From: Asparagopsis taxiformis
Lineage: Eukaryota; Rhodophyta; Florideophyceae; Bonnemaisoniales; Bonnemaisoniaceae
Length of the DNA: 64,000 nucleotides
Assembly: GCA_030407315.1 (NCBI GenBank)
Contig: JALQPE010003158.1
Span: forward strand, 1-64,000
Direction of reading: 5' to 3'
The notes under the pieces are model-generated. The model was not told where the DNA came from. It was given only the letters and a program-made list of their open reading frames with translations, and made no database searches. Positions 29,312 to 39,273 of this stretch are shown here, piece by piece. The translations under genes and the position numbers were made by a program. How positions within the stretch are numbered: position 1 is the first letter of the stretch; each line of letters begins with the position of its first letter.

Positions 29312-29500
29312 GCCTAGGTAGAGTAGCGAATACGGACTATATGAGGACATGCTACACTACCATAGTATGTGAGGGTGTATGGGTATCTAGGAATGGGACT
29401 CTACTCCTGAATTGCGAGCTAAGACCTGCCTGCTCTGACAAGCAGAATTTCGGTGCATCAGATTCGCGCGCGAAGCGCGCGCCGACGCGTAGAGGGCACT
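29312..29500 (+). repeat. Direct repeat, left copy (pair with 31501-31691)
   Basis: Starts GCCTAGGTAGAG and ends CGTAGAGGGCACT. It matches 31501-31691 in the same orientation along its whole length at roughly 80-85 percent by eye. Near the right end both copies have a GCGCGCGAAGCGCGCGCC-type palindrome. The two copies bracket the Sel1-repeat gene. Confidence 0.8.
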
Positions 29501-29813
29501 GGTACCAAGTTTAACACTTAATGCAAACAATCGATCACGGCGCGGGAGCAATCTGCCCATTTGAGATCCCACGTGTCCACGTGTCCACGTGTCCAGCAGT
29601 TAGCGAAACACACACAGACGTCCGTCTCTGTGCAGCGGTCAATTTTTATGCCGCACAACGCAACGCGTCGACTAAAGTACAATGCAAACCGACGCATCAT
29701 TGGAATACATTTTGCATCGATCCCGACCATATCAACTGCACAACAATCATGTTAAAACGATGCCAAATCGACGAAAGCAACGCCGCGTTATCCTTGGCTA
29801 GCGTGCAAGCACC

Positions 29814-31186
29814 ATGTTTTCCATCGCGGAAAGACTACAGCCGTACAGTTGTCCCGGCGACAATCTGCGCGTCGCAACCGACATGTACGCCGCCGAGCAA
29901 TTGTACGAGCGCTGCGTCGAGGAGCACAACCACATCGGAGCCATGTATCGTCTCGCAACCATTCTACGCGTCTCCGAAAACATGCACGACGGCCAACGCA
30001 CCATGCAACTGTTCCAACGCTGCGTCGTTGAAGGCAACCATCCCGGCGCCATGTTCGATCTGGCACGCATGTATTCCGACGGTAAGTTCTGCGAGCAGGA
30101 TTTCGTACGAGCCGTCTATCTGTATCAACGCGCCATACAACTAGACAATGACGCGTGCACGATGTTCGAGCTGGCAATGATCTATGACGTCGGCGAGAAA
30201 AACGTTCCAATGGACATCTTGCGCGCGATGAACTATTATCAATTGAGCATTGACGTCGGCCAGCATCTGGAGGCAATGTTCTGGCTCGCTCGATTACTCA
30301 TATCCGATATCATGCAGCCGAAACGCGATGTGTCGCGCGCAAAGCGTCTGTTCTGTTCACCATGTATGTCGAGCGATGTGAAGAGCCGATGCCGATTATC
30401 GAGATATGCAACGAGCTGATGTACGGATCGTCCAACCTCCCACGAGACGCCGCACTAGCCGCGTGCTTGCTACAGGCATGCGTGGAACGATGGGACGAGT
30501 GTGATGCAATGATACCACTCGCGGAAATCCTTCTGAGCGGCGCTTCCGGTGTCGCCAGAGACGCCACGCGTGCGATACGTCTATGTGAACGAGCCGCCAG
30601 TGTTCGCTGGGAGTATTCACTATCAACGGCTGTGTTGGCGCGCAAAATCGCCTATGGAACATCGCAGATTCAGGCCAATGTGCAGCTCGCTGTGTATCTG
30701 TGTCAGATGAGTATTGCGAGGGGGAACGATGCGGCCGCTATGCTTACATTGTCTGAACTGCTGTTAAAGGGCGCTCCGGGCGTGGAAAAGGACGTGGATT
30801 GTGCGATGAATTTGGTGGATAGAGCTTTTGGAAGTGATTGTGTCAAGTTTCAGATGTCCAAGATTATACAGCTTGCAAACGATATGGCACATGGAAAGGG
30901 CGGAATGGCGAGGAATCCGTCGTTTGCCGTTTTGTTGTTGGAGAAATGCATGAATATGAAGGATTTCAAATCTGAATCGACACTGCCTCTTGCGGATGTC
31001 GTGCTTGAAACGAAAGCTGTTTTGGATATTGAGCGGGGCATTCAACTATGTCGTCAGTTGGTTGGTTTGGAATCATATTGTGAAAAGCTCGAGCATCTTG
31101 CAGAGTCGATTGCATTTAGCGATGCGGGTAATGGTGCGCTCGTGATGCGTCTGTTGGAACTGTTCTTGAGCTTCATAGACCGATGA
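29814..31186 (+). CDS. Sel1-like repeat protein (one frameshift)
   Basis: Built from Sel1-like (TPR-related) repeats of about 36 residues. Typical units are GAMFDLARMYSDGKF..FVRAVYLYQRAIQ, ACTMFELAMIYDVG and AMIPLAEILLSGASGVARDA, ending with a leucine-rich helix (LVMRLLELFLSFIDR). The first half (29814-about 30353) and second half (about 30359-31186) are in different frames, and one missing base in CTGTTCTGTTC restores the repeat phase. Without repair the first product stops at 30419. Sel1 proteins act as scaffolds, for example in ER-associated degradation or signalling; no specific partner can be named. No signal peptide is evident. A related broken copy lies at about 40.7-41.98 kb. Confidence 0.65.
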
Positions 31187-31500
31187 AGTAGCGCGGTTGG
31201 GTGGATGACAATCAACATTTATGCAATGGCGGTCGGTTGAATTTTCCATCAACAGCATGGTTGCGAAATATATACTGAGCGGAGATCAGCGACATTACGG
31301 TTCCTGCACGGACACTAGAGTTGGGATGTAGTCTCGTTACATGGACATCCTGACTCGTCACATTTCCTCTTCGCAGCATGTCTAACATTGCTGCTGCGCA
31401 ACTGCTATCTACACCACTTTTTATTGTTCAATTTCGGGATAAAGCTGGTGTACTGCGGTTACCACACAAGTCACACTGGACATGTGGGCTAATAGTCTAA

Positions 31501-31691
31501 GCCTAAGTAGAGTTGCGAATACGGTACTTCTGAGGACATGCTACACTACCACAATATGTTAGGGTGTATTGGTATCTAGGAATGGGAATCTACTGGTGGA
31601 TTGCGAGCTAAGACCTGCCTGCTCTGGCAAACAGAATTTTGGTGCATCAGATTCGCGCGCGCGAAGCACGCGCCAGCGCGTAAAGGGCACT
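31501..31691 (+). repeat. Direct repeat, right copy (pair with 29312-29500)
   Basis: Starts GCCTAAGTAGAG and ends CGTAAAGGGCACT. Same orientation as the left copy. The distance between starts is 2189 bases, enclosing one Sel1 gene. No terminal inverted repeats or target duplications were recognised, so the class of element is unknown. Confidence 0.8.
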
Positions 31692-32306
31692 TGTCTCTGA
31701 GGTTAGGTTTTTTAGCTTTCTAGTGCGTGTGATGTTCCCGACCAATGAGAATGGTTTCTAAGCGGTAAATATATCATACTTTGTTGACGAGTTTATGTGA
31801 TTGGTGGATCGTCAGGCCACGACGTCTACCGGGCCCGGCACTCGACGAGTTTCTATGATTGGTTTAATCCACTTCACGAGTTGATGCGATTGGCTGAAAT
31901 CCTACCCTCCCTACCGGCAGTAGATTAAGTAACTCCGCAACATTATTTCCGTCTTTCAGCAATCAATCAATCAACGGTACTAACAGGGCACTCTTTCTTC
32001 ATTTCTAACACACGCGGCAGTCTCTTTCTCTTTTCACAGAGTCTCTGTTGTACACAAATCTGTGGACGTAGTGCAGAGCTGAGCTGAGCTGTGTCTTATG
32101 AATCAATCGGTTCAGACAGCTGTCGCCAGTGAAGTACAAACTCATGTGGGCTCACACGATTGCTGTCTATGCTGAGGATACCTGAGATATTATCGCCCCA
32201 AACGACATACAGTCCCCCAGCATGCGACGCCCATTAAATATAACCAATTCAATCCTCCTACTACACTTAATTCCGTCGCACACATACATTCATCTTCAAA
32301 CAACTA
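31692..32306. other. Promoter region of the first acetyltransferase, otherwise no gene
   Basis: About 610 bases without a protein-like frame. A short repeated phrase (ATTGG..GAGTT(T/G)ATG(T/C)GATTGG) occurs near 31790 and 31880. Confidence 0.4.
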
Positions 32307-33332
32307 ATGTCATTTCAGCATGACCAGCCCCGCTTCATCGTACGTCAATACCGCCCAGCAGACAAGTTGGATGTGCAGAAAATAAGCGCCGCCATCTACG
32401 GCGGAAACGACTGGATCTCATCATCGCTCATAGCGTTTTCAACTAGCCCAACATGTTTCCCCTATGTGACCCTGCAAAATGACACCATAGTCTATTTCTG
32501 CATCTTCCGTCAATTGCATTCATTCAATCCGCGCAATAAAGTCTTCACGCTCGAAGCCGGCCGCGTCATCCGTCAATCCCGCAATAAGGGCATTGCAACA
32601 CGTTCTCTAGCAATGGCCACTATAGCCTTGATGCAGCGACACGGTGCCAATTGCTCCTATCGCTTCCTCACATCTGTTGACATTTACAACAAATCATCCA
32701 TCCGACACATTTCCAAACTCAAATGGACTGTTCATTGCCAAACCCGTGTGTGGCCCCATTTTGACGACTCACCACTGGTATCTGCCGAGTCACCGCACAC
32801 TTCCCCGTGCTCTCTCCTGAATTCGTTCGGCCTTTCCCAATACATTCGGCCTTTTGCCTATGAAGCAGTCCCGTTATGGACCAGCGTTCAGTGTGCACAG
32901 CAGATTATCACCACGATGGCAGAGCTGCAATCTCTCGGCGGTACGGGTCTCATGCATCGATTATACAGATGTGATACAGCAGCCGATGCCGGTCAATTTC
33001 TAAACTCGGAATTCTGCACTCAAGAAGGACGATCAGTATGGAAATTGTCCAGGCATAACAAACCACCTGTCCTGCTCTTCTACAGAGCACGATCCATCGA
33101 TCCAGTGGATCAGGAACCGGACCACATGTACTCGGCGTGCGTTGTGGACGCGGAAGGGGTGGAGTGTTGTGTGGCGCTTGCAGACTCAATCGCAGCGGGA
33201 AGCAATGAAACGTTCCGCATGGCGTTTGACGGCGGGTTATCCGAAGCAGAAATTGAGCGGTCGGCGTTTCTATCCAGATTGAAATGGGAGATTCATGTCG
33301 TGTTTGAGCAGATATTTGGAGCGAGGATGTGA
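32307..33332 (+). CDS. GNAT acetyltransferase, paralogue 1 (histidine N-acetyltransferase/NAT16-like)
   Basis: 341 residues. The N-terminal GNAT domain has FIVRQYRPADKLDVQKISAA, AIYGGNDWI, the core strand FTLEAGRVI with the acetyl-CoA loop RQSRNKGIATRSLAM, and a strand/helix LTSVDIYNKSSIRHISKLKW with the family Asn. A second half of about 170 residues (LMHRLYRCDTAADAGQFLNS, SVWKLSRHNKPPVLLFYRAR, DQEPDHMYSACVVDAEGVEC) is shared by all three paralogues. This domain order resembles animal histidine N-acetyltransferase/NAT16, recalled rather than searched. Substrate unknown; likely small amines or amino acids in the cytosol. Confidence 0.75.
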   Translation: MSFQHDQPRFIVRQYRPADKLDVQKISAAIYGGNDWISSSLIAFSTSPTCFPYVTLQNDTIVYFCIFRQLHSFNPRNKVFTLEAGRVIRQSRNKGIATRSLAMATIALMQRHGANCSYRFLTSVDIYNKSSIRHISKLKWTVHCQTRVWPHFDDSPLVSAESPHTSPCSLLNSFGLSQYIRPFAYEAVPLWTSVQCAQQIITTMAELQSLGGTGLMHRLYRCDTAADAGQFLNSEFCTQEGRSVWKLSRHNKPPVLLFYRARSIDPVDQEPDHMYSACVVDAEGVECCVALADSIAAGSNETFRMAFDGGLSEAEIERSAFLSRLKWEIHVVFEQIFGARM

Positions 33333-33839
33333 AATACGGCACAAATTTACGACTCGACACGACGCGACACGGCGGAGGGTAGATAACTCAACAGTTGATG
33401 TTATTGGCTGGGCGGACTTTACAACCAGACAGCACGCGCAATCATTTATTATACGATTAATGCTTGGAAAGGATTTTCCAACGATCACACGGACTTTTCC
33501 TCAACATCTTGGTGGAACGACGTCGGTGCTCACGACAGCCTGAGCGCTGCTTAGAGTCACGATTTGTGCACTCCGCCTTACAGCTGGTAGTTTCATATGG
33601 CGTTGATACACCGTTCTACTTGTGCCAAGTCCGAGTTATTGTGACATGCAAACTTATGTCTCGCTCTATATGCACGTGTAGATGTAAATCCAGCTACAAT
33701 ACCATACTAAACTCAAAACCAGTAGCCACATGCTCTGTGAGAACATACTGCCTCCTCGACGACAAAAGGTCTCATTCGAAACTCTAGATTATACTCAACC
33801 ATATCCATCCCGCAATCCATTCATCACCATCACTTCAGC
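33333..33839. other. Spacer between acetyltransferase paralogues
   Basis: About 500 bases without a convincing gene. It presumably contains the promoter of paralogue 2. The words just before the two start codons are alike (TTTCAGCATGA and CTTCAGCATGA), though in paralogue 1 that word is 10 bases inside the assigned frame. Confidence 0.4.
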
Positions 33840-34934
33840 ATGAAACCACTTCTCCGTTCATCGCATCGCGCGTCCATCCAAATGCCACTCCCCACACATC
33901 TCCCCGATCTTTCAGTCCGACTGTACCGGGAAGCAGACGAGAGTGACATCCTGGCCATCGGTAAAAGTGTCTACGACGGCAATGACCGCATATCTCGTAT
34001 CCTCCCCTATGTGAACACAGATCCTGATTGCTTCTCGTTTGTCGCAGAAATCAAGCACAAGGTGGTAGGATTTGTCCTGTTCCGACGCCTGTCACGCCCC
34101 GATGCAAAGCACCAGGTATTCTGCGTTGAGGGTGGTCGCTTACAACCAGGGGCTCGGAACCACGGAGTTGGATACGAAGCTGTACGTGTAGCAATGCCTA
34201 TACTACAACATCTCCATGCGAGAAGCGAGAGCTACAGATTTTTAGCAAGTATTGATAGCTACAACAAACCATCCCAACGTGTATTTCAGAAACTTGGCTG
34301 GCCTGTCTATTGCATTTCTCGTGTGTGGCCTGATTTCAACGAAGTCCAACGATTGCAACAATCAGACAAGCAACCACCGCACTCCATACTCAAATCATTC
34401 CATCTACACCATCTCTTATCCCCTGTCGCCCACAGCACGCTTGCTAACTGGAGGCAACTATTGTCCTCGCACGAGATCCTCACCACAATGATACACTTGC
34501 GTGATGCAGGGAGTACCTTTCTCATGCACCGTCTATTCAGATGTGATCCAGCCACACGTGCAGCACATTTTCTCCAGTCTTTGCACAGTCTAGCTGAGGA
34601 TCGATCTGTGTGGAGTTTGGTTAGACATGCGAAACCGCCGGTTCTAATGTTTTTTAGGGGACGTGCTGTAGATTTGACAGACCAGGAGCCGGATAACATG
34701 TATTCCGCATGTGTAGTGGACTGGGAAGGGGCAGAGTGTTGTCTGGCGTTTGCAGATAGGCGGCATGTGGATGGAGGGATTTTTCGAATAGCCCTTGAGG
34801 GCGGATTGTCGGATAAGGAAGTGCAGGAGTCGAGAGTGCTGTCGAAATTGAAGTGGGAGGAACATGTTTTGTTTGAAAAACGGATTGATGGGAAGCCGTC
34901 GAAACGGAAGGTTTGCCAACTGAGTAAGTTGTAG
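33840..34934 (+). CDS. GNAT acetyltransferase, paralogue 2
   Basis: 364 residues. It aligns by eye along its whole length with paralogues 1 and 3: SVRLYREADESDILAIGKSV, VYDGNDRI, acetyl-CoA loop PGARNHGVGYEAVRVAM, LASIDSYNKPSQRVFQKLGW, RVWPDFNEV, SVWSLVRHAKPPVLMFFRGR and EPDNMYSACVVDWEGAECCL. The acetyl-CoA loop Arg-Asn-His-Gly-Val-Gly is closest to the canonical R-x-x-G-x-G of the three plus-strand comparisons. The C-terminus has an extra basic tail (DGKPSKRKVCQL). Same strand and 507 bases downstream of paralogue 1, consistent with tandem duplication. Confidence 0.75.
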   Translation: MKPLLRSSHRASIQMPLPTHLPDLSVRLYREADESDILAIGKSVYDGNDRISRILPYVNTDPDCFSFVAEIKHKVVGFVLFRRLSRPDAKHQVFCVEGGRLQPGARNHGVGYEAVRVAMPILQHLHARSESYRFLASIDSYNKPSQRVFQKLGWPVYCISRVWPDFNEVQRLQQSDKQPPHSILKSFHLHHLLSPVAHSTLANWRQLLSSHEILTTMIHLRDAGSTFLMHRLFRCDPATRAAHFLQSLHSLAEDRSVWSLVRHAKPPVLMFFRGRAVDLTDQEPDNMYSACVVDWEGAECCLAFADRRHVDGGIFRIALEGGLSDKEVQESRVLSKLKWEEHVLFEKRIDGKPSKRKVCQLSKL

Positions 34935-35088
34935 ACCGTTTATAAAGGGGAACTACCCTAAGGATACGTAGAGACACTTTAGCTTCCCATAAGGTTACCT
35001 ACCTTAACATTGGCAAACTAATCCTGCTCCCTCTAGACTGACGCATGTGTAACATTGACAAGTTGTTTCTTTATTAGTATCGTGTAAA

Positions 35089-36189
35089 CTATTCTGGAAC
35101 TTTGGGCCGGTTCGGGGATTCAAAAACAAAATGTTCTTCCCAGTTTAATTTCGACAGCAAGACAGAATCCTCAATCTCCTCTCGTGCCAAGCCCCCATCG
35201 AAAGCCATTCTGAAGAGCTCTCCATCTGCATGGCGTCTGTCTGCGAACGCTAGACAACACTCAACCCCCTCTCCATCCACTGCGCATGCAGAATACATGT
35301 TATCCGGCTCCCTGTCTGTCGGGTCAACAGAAGTCGCCCGGTAGAACAACAAAACAGGTGGTCGTGGCCCATCCCGCGACAGCATCCACACGGATCGACG
35401 CTCTGGAGCGCAGAACTGAGAGTCAAGAAATGTCGCTGCAGTGTCGGCTGTTTCACATCTGTAAAGGCGGTGCATGAGGAACGAGCTCCCGGCGTCGCGT
35501 AGTCGCATCAGTGCAGAGAAGATTTGGTGTGATGATGATAGTTCCGTCCACTTGGGAATGGTGCCAAATACCGCGGTAGAGATGAGCTCATGTGAGAGGT
35601 GCAGGGATTGGAGCATGGGGTGCGGAACAATAGTCGTTGAGACGTGATTCTGTAGGAATTGAAACTCCTTGAAATGGGGCCAGACCAGAGTTCTAGAGCG
35701 AACAGTCCAATTGAGTTTGTTGAAGAGATGGCGACATGGCTTATTGTAGATGTCGACGCTGGTGAGAATTTTCACATTTTCCGCTCCTCCATGCTGTTGT
35801 GTGAAAGCATCTAAACACATACTCAATGTCCTAAATCCGAGGCCTATGCCCCGCTTGTCAGACGAGACACGGCCTGCCTCTAATGCAAACACCTTGTCAC
35901 CATTGGAGCAACTTTGCAAATGACGGAAGAAAACATAGGAGATGACTTGCGATTTGTGGAGCCCAACGTAGGGGAAGCAAGTATTGCTTTCTGCCAGGCT
36001 AGATAGCGCTGTTTTGACCCAGTCCACCCCATCATATATACCACTGCTGATAGCCACGACGCCTTGCTCGTCAATTAAACGATATTCGCGCACAGACATT
36101 TCAGATTCTGAGAGTTGGATCATGGCTCTAGTAACAGACGGACTTTTCACATGGACGAAAGCACTACATCTTTTCTTGATAAGCGACAA
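35089..36189 (-). CDS. GNAT acetyltransferase, paralogue 3 (inverted)
   Basis: 366 residues, on the opposite strand to its two relatives and tail-to-tail with paralogue 2 (155 bases between stops). Blocks: VREYRLIDEQGVVAISSGIY, VFALEAGRVSSDKRGIGLGF with an intact R-G-I-G acetyl-CoA loop, LTSVDIYNKPCRHLFNKLNW, TLVWPHFKEF, FLMHRLYRCETADTAATFLD, SVWMLSRDGPRPPVLLFYRA and DREPDNMYSACAVDGEGVEC. A Met at residue 22 (MIQLSESEMSVREYR) or 30 could be the start, because the first 20 residues have no counterpart in paralogue 1. Closer to paralogue 1 in some blocks (WPHF) and to paralogue 2 in others (EPDNMYSA). Confidence 0.75.
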   Translation of the reverse strand: MSLIKKRCSAFVHVKSPSVTRAMIQLSESEMSVREYRLIDEQGVVAISSGIYDGVDWVKTALSSLAESNTCFPYVGLHKSQVISYVFFRHLQSCSNGDKVFALEAGRVSSDKRGIGLGFRTLSMCLDAFTQQHGGAENVKILTSVDIYNKPCRHLFNKLNWTVRSRTLVWPHFKEFQFLQNHVSTTIVPHPMLQSLHLSHELISTAVFGTIPKWTELSSSHQIFSALMRLRDAGSSFLMHRLYRCETADTAATFLDSQFCAPERRSVWMLSRDGPRPPVLLFYRATSVDPTDREPDNMYSACAVDGEGVECCLAFADRRHADGELFRMAFDGGLAREEIEDSVLLSKLNWEEHFVFESPNRPKVPE

Positions 36190-36783
36190 ATATATGCTCT
36201 ATTCTGTTTTTGGATCCCGGATAGAATGTTTGGTCGGGGTGGTTGGATGTAACTACAACGAGGCAAGAAGTTTTTCCCCGTTGGTGCATTCATACACTTT
36301 GAATCTTATCTAGACTCAGCCAGCACCTCATAACTGTTCCCAATCAACCATTTCATCCAAAAGTCCATACATTATTTGCATAAGATTAACTCTGGATCGT
36401 CTAAGAGCACCAGCATGGTATAAGCATTAATGTTCCGGTGCTGCAGATTTAACGTACAATGTGCATTCAATCTTACCCGGAACGGGCCACAGATGCACTG
36501 CTGCCCCACAATGTCGCCCACAAGACCCGCACTGTTGTAACGACAACAATACACAACTCTCGTTGGTACTCTGTTCAAAGACACGTATTTGCTGACAGCG
36601 ATGGATACAGAGCAAAATGTCTACACACATATATACACATTTATGTGGCCAAGGCTGATCTATATGAATCTCAGGTTCGACCACCATCACCGTTAACTTT
36701 TTCTGTTCTTCAGTTCCACTCGCACACTAGTCTAGAATAGAATGGTACAATAACAAACGAACAATTTGTCGCGTGCGGGTCCG
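36190..36783. other. Spacer, no gene recognised
   Basis: About 590 bases between the inverted acetyltransferase and the methyltransferase (both minus). It should hold the promoter of the former. Short frames only. Confidence 0.4.
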
Positions 36784-37737
36784 CTACAATCTAGCCACAC
36801 CATCAACGCAATTAACGCCCTCTTTTCGAGCGGTGACAACGAAGTGCCCATCATTCACTTTGCAGTCCCCCCACTTCTTGAAAGAAATCGTATCGCCCCC
36901 AACACGATCAAAACTCATCAAATCAAATGAATGCTTCCGAAGAAATGCCTCAGGGTCCGGGGTATGGCTCTGAAAAAGCGACAAGTAATCATACTTCTTT
37001 CCAGAATAACCCTTTTCCTCAAAAGACCCCGTCATTACATCTGTACACAGAACACTTCCCGCTGAACTAAGCTTCGATATGTCTCCCACAAGCCTCTCCA
37101 CAATTGCCTCGTTCAGAAAGAATAAAAGTCCATCCGTTAGCCAAACAGACTTCTTCCTCGCGTCGAATCCAGCTTCCACAATCGATTTCATCCACGGTGA
37201 CTCATCCTCAACCAACAAAACCTTGACCCGTTTCAATACTGCGCGGCACACGGGCGCCGGCTCAATCTCCCCCACAATCCGCTCCTTCAGATCCACTACC
37301 TCGCCTACATCCAGTTCGAAAATTGTATCCCTTTCACTCAGATGCTTTAACCGGAACGAACGCGTCTCCATGCCGCACCCCACCATTACAATTTGCAGCC
37401 CATCATCCTCATTCAACAGTTGCGACTCCACAAATTTGTCAATAAATGCCACACGTGCTGTCACATGCACATGCCCCGGATCCCAATCCCCAACATACTC
37501 CATTGCTGTCGGCCCAGCCAGCAGGTGAGCAAACTCATCGCGGAACAGCGGTTCACGCTGCTGCTGTTCCACCGCTCGGAAAGCTGCGCTGACTCGAGAG
37601 GAGAAGGCAACCGAGGATATGTCGTCGCAATGTAGTGGGGGTGCTGGTGACGTATTTTCTTCGCCACCTTCGATTGCCATTGTGCCGGCCGGCTGGCTTG
37701 CTGGATAACTGGCACGATATTGCTCTAAACTGAACAA
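36784..37737 (-). CDS. SAM-dependent methyltransferase, leucine carboxyl methyltransferase (PPM1/LCMT) family
   Basis: 317 residues. A Met at residue 20 (MAIEGGEENTS, 37680) is a likely alternative start. Family features: FSSRVSAAFRAVEQQQREPL with FRDEFAHLLAG at the N-terminus, VTARVAFIDKFV, the SAM-binding glycine motif QIVMVGCGMETRSFRL, the acidic residue in IFELDVGEVVDLKE, and SVWLTDGLLFFLNEAIVERL, where PPM1/TIGR00027-type enzymes have W..EG.. Y(L). Members methylate the PP2A C-terminus, polyketides or other carboxyl and hydroxyl groups. The N-terminal pattern (ARtrfiDd) suggests the small-molecule branch. Cytosolic; substrate unknown. Confidence 0.75.
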   Translation of the reverse strand: MFSLEQYRASYPASQPAGTMAIEGGEENTSPAPPLHCDDISSVAFSSRVSAAFRAVEQQQREPLFRDEFAHLLAGPTAMEYVGDWDPGHVHVTARVAFIDKFVESQLLNEDDGLQIVMVGCGMETRSFRLKHLSERDTIFELDVGEVVDLKERIVGEIEPAPVCRAVLKRVKVLLVEDESPWMKSIVEAGFDARKKSVWLTDGLLFFLNEAIVERLVGDISKLSSAGSVLCTDVMTGSFEEKGYSGKKYDYLSLFQSHTPDPEAFLRKHSFDLMSFDRVGGDTISFKKWGDCKVNDGHFVVTARKEGVNCVDGVARL

Positions 37738-38440
37738 AGCTCACGGCGGATAAATAGATAGACCTGTACAATCTGTGAAACGTGGCGTAGACAATTCTTG
37801 CTCAGCGTTTAGCGTAGCAGCTTGTGCTGACCCGAAACTGATTTTTATCATTGAGGGAAAATTTTCAAAAAATTGAAAGTAGGTTTTTGCGAGAAGAATA
37901 GAGGGTTTTGGAAGATTCCCATGTGGGAAGTGTGGTCTTCTAGGTCGAGAGACCAATGTGGTCTCCTAGGTAGAAGCGGCGGCGCGAACGCAGCACCGAA
38001 AAGATATGTGGTAGAGCTTGTATTGGTAGTTAGATCACTAGAACCTTGAAGGTCACCGGCGCAGAGCCGCCGGAGCTAACGCTGCCTTCTCGCTCCGCGC
38101 CGGTTGTCCACACCTTTATTCAGTAAAATTCCGAAATAGTTCGGCGTCGCGCGAAAAGGCTAAAAGTTTCAAATTATCTCTAAAAGTCAAATTACAGCAA
38201 TACTAGAGAGCTTACATGGCCAGCCTGCACTGTAAGGGCGGTACTGGCTTACAGTATTCCCTGTTCTGACGTTCACTATACTACACGCCCCCCTCGCTAA
38301 GTCCGAGAGACCTCGCGAGCTATATTCCCGAGTCGTGAAGTCTTCCATGCAGGAGCATACTTTGGCAGTTGCTGACACCAACCTTCCTGGGGCGGGACAT
38401 CGCTTTCCTTAGTGTTACCCCGAAACTGCATATGAAACTA
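37738..38440. other. Promoter region and border of the pseudogene cluster
   Basis: About 700 bases. Near 38055-38105 there is a GC-rich imperfect palindrome (CGGCGCAGAGCCGCCGGAGC with GCTCCGCGCCG). No intact gene. Confidence 0.4.
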
Positions 38441-39046
38441 TCAATAGACGGCTTGTCCGTGGCGTTCGCTTCCCATAAGGCAGTTATATTTCGCGCCAGG
38501 AGAATTATGCTGATACTTATCAGCATCCTTGACCGTCAACAGCCGGTGAGCAATAGCGATAGTTGTTCTGTCCATCCGCGCTTTATCTAGAGTCTGCTGC
38601 ACGTTTTCCTCAGGGATTGCGTCAAGCGCAGATGTTACTTCGTCCAGCAGAATTATTCTCGGCGACGGAGGAAGTCGGAACCGTCCCGGTTTGAACTTCC
38701 ACTGCAACACCACATAACACATAGACACCATAATACTACACCTTGGCAGAGTAGCAAACAGCCAGTTCATAAAAGGATTCGGATCCTCATCGGCGAGCAA
38801 ACTCAGCGCTACTGCAATTTGCGGAGACGAGATGGGGCTTGCGCATCCGCCGATATTACTCCCGATCATGATACCGAGAAAAATGCATCCCAAAACACTC
38901 CTCTCGCTCTCCAAGTTACTCATTGCACTAATGGTTGGCATCATGACGGAGTTGAGCAAAACTGGAGCTGCCACACTGCTACCAATCATCGGAAAAGACG
39001 CAGAAAGGGAAATCAGGACCAGTACCAACCGATCAGGTCTATGCAC
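38441..39046 (-). pseudogene. Chimeric frame: phosphate-transporter fragment joined to ABC-ATPase fragment
   Basis: A 201-codon frame made of two unrelated pieces. Residues 1 to about 117 match the C-terminal part of SPX/PHO91-type or DASS anion transporters: [52 protein letters not shown]. From about residue 121 the frame continues as an ABC transporter nucleotide-binding domain from Walker B onward: [20 protein letters not shown] (Walker B, D-loop) and [13 protein letters not shown] (H-loop His). The Walker A and signature motif are absent, as is the transporter N-terminus. The joint is near 38690. Presumably a remnant of two captured gene fragments; no splice sites are obvious. Confidence 0.6.
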
Positions 39047-39273
39047 TCGTGGCAGAATCCTGCCTTTTTCTCACTGATGGTGGCCAACGTTGCCCCGTCT
39101 GCAGATATCTCAAAGCCAAAACATCATTGAGAAATGATTCAGGCTCTGCAACTCTTGCTACGTAGCCCTCGTGTGTAGGTTTCGTGTTTCATACAAAAAC
39201 TTGGCATGGTGCGAGGGCGAATAGTTCAGATTCATCGCGATTCATCCGAAGCGATAATAAACCATACATAGAA
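39047..39273. other. No feature assigned
   Basis: Short stretch between two pseudogene blocks. No recognisable coding remnants. Confidence 0.3.

Noticed and set aside
29849..30276. Arg-rich frames overlapping the Sel1 gene on both strands
   Set aside because: Shadow frames. Only the Sel1 frame shows periodic conserved residues.
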